Source: Butyrivibrio sp.
GTDB lineage: Bacteria; Bacillota; Clostridia; Lachnospirales; Lachnospiraceae
DNA length: 9,874 nucleotides
Assembly (NCBI GenBank): GCA_016297265.1
Contig: JAEDHB010000046.1
Location: 1 to 9,874 of the forward strand
Direction: 5' to 3'
Shown: positions 5,898 through 9,874 of the stretch, piece after piece
Layout: every line of letters begins with the position of its first letter
Position numbering within the stretch: the first letter of the stretch is position 1
Program-made: the position numbers and the translations under genes
The notes under the pieces: generated by a model
The model's input: only the letters and a program-made list of their open reading frames with translations
Database searches by the model: none
Told to the model about the DNA's origin: nothing

Positions 5898-8264
5898 TTA
5901 TTTAGTTATCTTCACACTCTTTGCTGGACTCCATGCTGAGTAGTATTTTGTGCTGCTTACAGTCTTGTATGCTCTTACATAAATCTTATATGTGCTACCC
6001 TTTTTAAGTGATGAAAGAACCTTACTTACTGTTGTTCCACTTGTAACAGTTACTGTCTTAGTTGTTGTTCCTGTTACATATTTGATCTCATAGCCAGAAG
6101 CTTTTGAAATCTTATTCCACTTAACTGTTACCTTTCCAGCCGCACTGTTACTTGCAGATGAAATGGCAGGTCTTGCAAGTCTGTATGTTGTCTTTACCGC
6201 ACTTGATGCACTGTTGTAGTTAGTTCCACTTACTGTCTTGTATGCAATTACCTTGTACTGATACTTAGCTCCTACAGTAGTTGCCTTTGTATCTGTGTAA
6301 CTTATTGTTGCATAGCTCTTGATCGTTGCAATCTTGCTGTATGAACCGCCATTTACACTTCTATATACATAGTAACCAGTTGCTTTGCTGTTCTTAGCCC
6401 ACTTAACTGTTATTCCACTTGTTGCATTTGTTGCAGATGAAATGGTTGATGTGAGTCTGTACATTGTCTTAACTGCACTGTATGCACTCTTATATGTTGT
6501 TCCACTTACTGTCTTGTATGCAACTACTTTATACTGATATTTTGATCCATTTGTCTTTGCACCAGTATCTGTATAGCTTACAGTTCCGTTCGATGTAATT
6601 GTCTTAATAAGAGTATATGCTGCACCATTTACGCTTCTATATACATAGTAGCCTGTTGCTGCACTGTTCTTTGCCCACTTAACCGTTATTCCACTTGTTG
6701 CATTTGCTGCAGATGAAATAGTTGATGTGAGTCTGTATATTGTCTTAACTGCTGATGCAGCTGCTGTATATGTTGTTGAGCCTGATGTTCTGTATGCATA
6801 TATCTTATAATCATACTTAGCACCATTGGTTGTTGCTCCAGTATCTGTATAACTTACTGTTGCATTACTTGTTATGTTCTTAACCAAGCTGTATGAACCA
6901 CCATTGACACTTCTGTAAATCTTGTAGCCTGTTGCCTGATCATTCTTAGCCCACTTGATTGTGATACCAGTTGATGCATTTGCAAGGCTTGAAATAGAAG
7001 TTGTCTTTGGAAGAATCTTAAATGTTAATTTCTTGCTTCCTGAATAGTTACCCTTAAATGTAACTGTTACTGTTCCCTCACCATATGCTTTGTTGGTTCC
7101 ATATGTAAGAGTATAGTTAGTTGCATCTATTACTTTTCCATTAGCATCCTTAACTGTTACAGCTGGCTTAATCTGAGAACCAATATAAGTAGCTGATGTT
7201 ACAGTTGTAATTGTCTTTGGATAAGAGATTGTTGTTGATTTAATCTCTCCACAATCCTTACACTTTGTTACGATCTTGCCGTTAGCTGAAAGTGTTGCTT
7301 TAGTAATATCCTGTTTAGAGAAATCGTGGTTTCCTTGAATAACACATTCCTTTACTTTACATACTGAACACTCTTTGTTAACGAAATCGTGGTTTCCTGT
7401 TGCAAAGTCTGTTGCTGGTGTTGTACTTAATTTCTGATTACATACAGTACAATACACCACATCATTATGCGAACCATTATCACTACATGTAGGCGCTACT
7501 ACATCCTCTTTTACTGCTGTTCCGGGTGTACACACGACGTGTGCTGAATCGTTTCCACACACCTTACACTTTTGATAATGTTTTCCTGTATCATCTGTCT
7601 GATATGGTTGCGCATCGAAATCGTGGTTTCCTTGATTAACATTGTCACAATATTTACATTTTTGATTGTGATGTATTCCATCCTCTACATCCACATATGG
7701 CTGTCCTTCAAAAACATGTCCAACCAGAAAGCTTAATTCTGCTTTCTTTTCATCACATTCAATATATGCAGTATAACTACCACCCACCGTTAGCTTATCC
7801 TCATTTGTATATGCAGTATCATCTATGGTAGTTCCTGTATACTGTATCGTTGGAGCCGTTCCAACTGCAGATTCCCACGCATCCTTTCCAACTAATTCGA
7901 ATGCTACTTTATCTGCCTCGCACCACCCAGTTGTACTACCGGAATAGTTCGCACTGGTTGCAGTGATGGTAAGTGAAACCTTCTTATTTGTTACACTACA
8001 TGTTCCAGCTGTTTCTACGCACTCTGCTGTTAAAGTTGCTCCATTCGCTGTATATTCCCAATCATGTACATGCTTTGACAGCTTTACGACCGTTGTTCCA
8101 GACTTTGGAGCCGGTGATGCTGCCTTTGATAGTTTCAAAACAGTTGTTCCCGTTTTAGGGTCTGTACCACCAGTTTCTGCATGTACTGTAAATGGAGAAA
8201 TATTAACCGATGTCACTAACATCGCAACGGTTAGAAACAATGCTAATTTCTTCTTTATTTGCAT
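5898..8264 (-). CDS. Secreted multidomain protein with CxxC motifs, Ig-like domain and four FN3-like repeats
   Basis: A 788-residue exported protein of unknown target. Residues 1-29 form a signal peptide (KKK, hydrophobic core, cleavage after VHA). A short duplicated motif KSGTTVVKLSK follows. Residues about 195-345 hold five CxxC pairs (KCKYC, KCKVC, YCTVC, ECSVC, KCKDC) interleaved with three GNHDF motifs, possibly metal-binding or disulfide modules. Residues about 350-420 resemble the Ig-like repeats of clostridial surface proteins (GNYSGSKKLTFKI). Residues 423-788 are four FN3-like repeats of about 92 residues, with KWAKN and GYYVYRSVNG motifs. No LPXTG, SLH or other anchor is visible. 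AAGGAG lies 9 bases before the ATG, within the preceding frame, and the start overlaps that frame's stop by 10 bases. This suggests translational coupling to the DGR-associated genes. Confidence 0.88.
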   Translation of the reverse strand: MQIKKKLALFLTVAMLVTSVNISPFTVHAETGGTDPKTGTTVLKLSKAASPAPKSGTTVVKLSKHVHDWEYTANGATLTAECVETAGTCSVTNKKVSLTITATSANYSGSTTGWCEADKVAFELVGKDAWESAVGTAPTIQYTGTTIDDTAYTNEDKLTVGGSYTAYIECDEKKAELSFLVGHVFEGQPYVDVEDGIHHNQKCKYCDNVNQGNHDFDAQPYQTDDTGKHYQKCKVCGNDSAHVVCTPGTAVKEDVVAPTCSDNGSHNDVVYCTVCNQKLSTTPATDFATGNHDFVNKECSVCKVKECVIQGNHDFSKQDITKATLSANGKIVTKCKDCGEIKSTTISYPKTITTVTSATYIGSQIKPAVTVKDANGKVIDATNYTLTYGTNKAYGEGTVTVTFKGNYSGSKKLTFKILPKTTSISSLANASTGITIKWAKNDQATGYKIYRSVNGGSYSLVKNITSNATVSYTDTGATTNGAKYDYKIYAYRTSGSTTYTAAASAVKTIYRLTSTISSAANATSGITVKWAKNSAATGYYVYRSVNGAAYTLIKTITSNGTVSYTDTGAKTNGSKYQYKVVAYKTVSGTTYKSAYSAVKTMYRLTSTISSATNATSGITVKWAKNSKATGYYVYRSVNGGSYSKIATIKSYATISYTDTKATTVGAKYQYKVIAYKTVSGTNYNSASSAVKTTYRLARPAISSASNSAAGKVTVKWNKISKASGYEIKYVTGTTTKTVTVTSGTTVSKVLSSLKKGSTYKIYVRAYKTVSSTKYYSAWSPAKSVKITK
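5901..6998 (-). repeat. Four tandem FN3-like repeats (about 276 bp each)
   Basis: Units at 6723-6998, 6447-6722, 6168-6446 and 5901-6167. The first three share ISSxxNAxxGITxKWAKN, YRSVNG, SYTDT and KYxYKVxAYKTVSGT motifs and are alike at the base level. The fourth is diverged and closes the protein. Differences between units are scattered and include many third-position changes. This fits ordinary duplication and drift. Confidence 0.85.
7320..7632 (-). repeat. Three identical 16-base repeats encoding GNHDF
   Basis: GAAATCGTGGTTTCCT on the plus strand occurs at 7320-7335, 7383-7398 and 7617-7632, each coding GNHDF on the minus strand. The exact base identity, despite diverged surroundings, suggests recent duplication or gene conversion within the CxxC region. 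Confidence 0.8.
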
Positions 8265-8545
8265 ATTTCACTCTCCTTATCTTTTAATACTTTCTCTTTC
8301 CAGCGTTCTACAAAATGAAATGCATCCATAGGACTTAAATTGTCCATATCCAGCTCCTCAAGTTCTTTTAATAACCTCTTCGCCAGATTCTTTTCTTTTT
8401 TAGGTGCTTTCTTCTCTTGTGAAGCGCTTTCAAGCTTCAAGGAATCCTCTGAAAAATTCCTCATGTATTCTTCCCATTCCTCTTGGTATGGTTTGGGTTG
8501 TATATCTTCTGTTGGTTCTTTGATGAAATCTACTGAACGAATCAC
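8255..8545 (-). pseudogene. Downstream half of the Avd/MutS-like gene, MutS C-terminus-like
   Basis: A 96-codon frame that could begin at a GTG (8545) with only a weak, distant AAAGGA ahead. It lies in exactly the same frame as the 8555-8947 gene and is separated from it by one TAA (8557-8555) and three codons. Read across the stop, TKD-stop-AGNVIRSVDFI continues as expected for the next strand of a MutS domain I. Residues 41-56 are lysine-rich. Residues 57-86 (KRLLKELEELDMDNL, then SPMDAFHF) resemble the extreme C-terminal tail of MutS, where ELxxLDxxxLTPxEAL is typical. I think it is the detached 3' half of one gene. An independent small protein is possible. It ends in ATGCAAATAA, overlapping the next gene's start. 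Confidence 0.6.
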
Positions 8546-8554
8546 GTTACCAGC

Positions 8555-8947
8555 TTAATCCTTTGTCTGCTGACAGACTACAACGGAATAGCCCCCTCCG
8601 TTTAGTCCATCCACATTCTTTTCAATGGCTGAGATGGGAAATCCACACATTGGTGCTACCTTTCCCTGTCCCATTGCTCTTGTCTTCACCAGATATTCAA
8701 AGCTGATATATTGAAAAAAAACGCAATCCTTGGCTTCTCCGATATATTTCAATTTATCGTCCTTATCCATCGTGTTTGCTGCCCTGTACACATTCTCCAG
8801 CGCCCTGTCAAATCTGCCATGGATATGCTGTGTCACTTCAAGGAATACTCTCGGAATATTTGGGGAAATCCTAGAAAAACACTCCCCAGCTTTTTCGATG
8901 GTATGATGCACCTCCACATGCTGTGCTTTCTCATCAATCTGCTGCAT
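8555..8947 (-). CDS. DGR accessory protein: Avd-like domain fused to MutS N-terminal-like domain
   Basis: A 130-residue product starting at the ATG at 8947, after AAAGGAAA. Residues about 10-85 are predicted helices with IPR, FDRALENVYRAANT and KLKYIGEAKD. These fit the Avd/four-helix-bundle proteins that bind DGR reverse transcriptases and their RNA. Residues about 88-130 (KTRAMGQGKVAPMCGFP, then GYSVVVCQQTKD) resemble the mismatch-binding domain I of MutS, which has the pattern LTxR...PMxGVP...GYkVAiCEQ. MutS-like accessory frames have been described beside some DGRs, as I recall. The position directly after a VR-bearing gene fits. A premature TAA at 8555-8557 probably truncates a protein of about 229 residues. 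Both domain calls are from pattern recognition only. No catalytic ATPase part of MutS is present. Confidence 0.6.
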   Translation of the reverse strand: MQQIDEKAQHVEVHHTIEKAGECFSRISPNIPRVFLEVTQHIHGRFDRALENVYRAANTMDKDDKLKYIGEAKDCVFFQYISFEYLVKTRAMGQGKVAPMCGFPISAIEKNVDGLNGGGYSVVVCQQTKD

Positions 8948-8966
8948 GTTCCATTTCCTTTCATAA

Positions 8967-8983
8967 TTGTTTGAAATTCAAAC
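8967..8983. promoter_or_regulatory. Palindrome just upstream of the Avd/MutS-like gene
   Basis: TGTTTGAA and TTCAAACA flank a single central base, giving a perfect 17-base inverted repeat. It ends 20 bases before the start codon, immediately ahead of the ribosome site. It could be an operator or an RNA hairpin affecting translation. No -35/-10 pair is clear beside it. Confidence 0.35.
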
Positions 8984-9057
8984 AGCTACTTCCTTTCTAG
9001 TTTCGATGAAACAGACTTTCTCTTGCTCTACACTTTCTCTAAGTCACGCATCTTCCG

Positions 9058-9076
9058 CTGTGACGCAAGGTCACAG
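9058..9076 (-). promoter_or_regulatory. Hairpin downstream of the last variable repeat (DGR-type)
   Basis: CTGTGAC and GTCACAG form a perfect 7-bp stem around a 5-base loop (CTTGC on the minus strand). It lies 22 bases after the target gene stop and 36 bases after the VR end. DGR targets typically carry a short DNA hairpin or cruciform just after the VR that aids retrohoming. No T run follows on either strand, so it is not an intrinsic terminator. Confidence 0.5.
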
Positions 9077-9097
9077 ACTTCAGATGCTAAGTATAGA

Positions 9098-9874
9098 CTA
9101 GTTAGAAGAGCGCCGGAGAACAACGAAGCCGTTGTTCGAGGTATCATACGACTTGGCGAGTATGCCCCAGGGGCCGCCGCCGCAGCAGAGGACGTACGCG
9201 TCCTTCTCATCGCTCTCAACAGACGACCACAGGAGAGTCACGTGGCCACGAGCTGATGAATCCGGCATTGCGCCAGTTCCACTTGCATCATATGCGATTG
9301 CCATTGAACTAGAACTCAACAATCTCCAATCTCCATGTCCGTCAAACTGTGCAGTATTCAATGCAGCTACAAATCCCATTGCATCATTCCAGCTTGAACC
9401 TGATGATGATGGAATAAATTCATTGTATACTTGATATGTTGTACCACTATATGTCCATGATGTAGGTGTTCCAAGATTTTCAGATGAAAGAGCAGGTTTT
9501 CCAGTTCTTTCATATGTAACTGCTGACTTAGAAGATCCCCGGAGAACAACGAAGCCGTAGCTCGAGCCCGCAGCCGACTTACGGCCTACGCCCCAGTAGC
9601 CGTCGTTGCAGCCGATGGAGTACGCGCAGTCCCCATCGTACTCAACAGACGACCACAGGCCACCCACGTCGCCACGAGCTGATGAATCCGGCATTGCGCC
9701 AGTTACACTTGCAGCATATGCGCTTGCCATTGATTTAGAACTCAACAATGTCCAATCTCCATGTCCGTCAAACTGTGCAGTATTCAATGCAGCTACAAAT
9801 CCCATTGCATCATTCCAGCTTGAACCTGATGATGATGGAATAAATTCATTGTATACTTGATATGTTGTACCACT
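9098..9874 (-). CDS. DGR target protein with tandem C-type-lectin-like modules (5' end outside window)
   Basis: The frame is open to the window edge, so the true start and any signal sequence are missing. The internal ATG at 9805 lies inside a repeat and is not the start. The product contains one module and part of another, spaced 142 residues (426 bp). Each has SGTTYQVYNEF, WNDAMGFVAALN, GHGDW, GAMPDSSARG and LWSSVE, then a variable tail ending GFVVLR. This is the layout of the DUF1566/C-type-lectin folds used by DGR variable proteins, where the C-terminal VR forms a ligand-binding face. The scaffolds are nearly identical while the 45-residue tails differ at 21 positions. The protein ends four residues after the second VR. 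It presumably displays changeable binding surfaces; the ligand is unknown. Confidence 0.85.
   Translation of the reverse strand, partial: SGTTYQVYNEFIPSSSGSSWNDAMGFVAALNTAQFDGHGDWTLLSSKSMASAYAASVTGAMPDSSARGDVGGLWSSVEYDGDCAYSIGCNDGYWGVGRKSAAGSSYGFVVLRGSSKSAVTYERTGKPALSSENLGTPTSWTYSGTTYQVYNEFIPSSSGSSWNDAMGFVAALNTAQFDGHGDWRLLSSSSMAIAYDASGTGAMPDSSARGHVTLLWSSVESDEKDAYVLCCGGGPWGILAKSYDTSNNGFVVLRRSSN
9113..9247 (-). repeat. DGR variable repeat A (last module)
   Basis: 135 bases from GGC to the CGG of GFVVLR, ending 12 bases before the stop codon. It aligns without gaps to variable repeat B. The fixed codons (LWSSVE, AY, WG, KS, GFVVLR) alternate with codons whose first two bases vary and whose third base is usually C, as expected from AAC codons in a template. 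It is GC-rich compared with the scaffold. Confidence 0.82.
9248..9448 (-). repeat. Duplicated lectin-like scaffold, copy A
   Basis: 201 bases matching 9674-9874 with 6 differences (about 97% identity) and no gaps. The six changes fall in five codons and all alter the residue. The two copies plus their variable repeats define a 426-bp tandem unit. Confidence 0.9.
9484..9513. repeat. Inverted repeat downstream of variable repeat B
   Basis: ATGAAAGA (9484-9491) and TCTTTCAT (9506-9513) form an 8-bp inverted repeat around 14 bases, in the linker after the upstream VR. Its distance from the VR end (25 bases) is comparable to that of the 9058-9076 hairpin, but the loop is long. It may be chance. 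Confidence 0.3.
9539..9673 (-). repeat. DGR variable repeat B (upstream module)
   Basis: 135 bases aligned to variable repeat A with 100 identities and 35 substitutions. Of these, 17 are in codon position 1, 15 in position 2 and 3 in position 3. At 17 of the 35 sites one copy carries A on the coding strand, about the half expected if both were independently randomised from a template adenine. Confidence 0.82.
9674..9874 (-). repeat. Duplicated lectin-like scaffold, copy B (runs off the window)
   Basis: Partner of 9248-9448. The match continues to the last base of the window, so the repeat unit, and perhaps further units, extend beyond it. Confidence 0.88.

Noticed and set aside
5901..6998. 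FN3-like repeats as additional DGR variable regions
   Set aside because: Differences are scattered over all codon positions with many synonymous changes. They lack the position 1 and 2 bias seen in the lectin modules.
7320..7632. Three identical 16-base repeats as a CRISPR array
   Set aside because: Spacing is irregular (63 and 234 bases), the repeats are in frame and all encode GNHDF inside a protein gene.
9058..9076. Hairpin after the target gene as an intrinsic terminator
   Set aside because: No T run on either strand, and the next gene follows with no clear promoter.
9023..9256. Plus-strand frame (and a similar one at 9606-9860) opposite the variable repeats
   Set aside because: They are mirror images of the GC-rich VR coding sequence, with no ribosome site, and one starts at TTG.

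Overview
The window looks like part of a Lachnospiraceae-type Firmicutes chromosome. The evidence is the A+T-rich codon use, strong AGGAG-type ribosome sites, the gene order gpmI-secG-rnr-smpB-ssrA, and secreted proteins built from CxxC, Ig-like and fibronectin-type repeats. Every gene I can support is on the minus strand, so the window reads biologically from high to low coordinates.

Right end (about 8255-9874): the most interesting part. The gene entering at the right edge encodes a tandem C-type-lectin-like (DUF1566-like) protein. Two 142-residue modules are about 97% identical in their scaffold, yet differ at 35 of 135 bases in the last 45 codons of the module. All 21 changed codons are nonsynonymous, and 32 of the 35 changes fall in codon positions 1 and 2. 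This is the footprint of adenine-directed mutagenesis by a diversity-generating retroelement (DGR), with two variable repeats (VRs) in one target gene. A 7-bp hairpin follows the last VR. Next comes a small gene whose product resembles an Avd-like helical domain joined to a MutS N-terminal-like domain, broken by one in-frame TAA; the downstream half, in the same frame, ends like a MutS C-terminus. No reverse transcriptase or template repeat (TR) lies in the window.

Centre (5836-8264): a 788-residue secreted protein with a signal peptide, CxxC/GNHDF motifs, an Ig-like domain and four fibronectin-type-III-like repeats. Its start overlaps the stop of the MutS-like half gene by 10 bases and a strong terminator follows it, so it is probably the last gene of the DGR operon.

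Boundary (5383-5836): a decayed, frameshifted gene remnant of unknown family, then the gpmI promoter. Remnants on this side fit a boundary between accessory and core DNA.

Left half (264-5449): a core block. It holds gpmI (glycolysis), secG (Sec translocon) with its own terminator, then from a clear promoter rnr (RNase R), smpB and ssrA. The last three act together in trans-translation: SmpB and tmRNA rescue stalled ribosomes and RNase R degrades the defective mRNAs. The first 263 bases hold no convincing intact gene, only a short coding-like remnant, a possible plus-strand terminator, and a partial two-way duplication of the tmRNA 3' region that may mark an old integration site.
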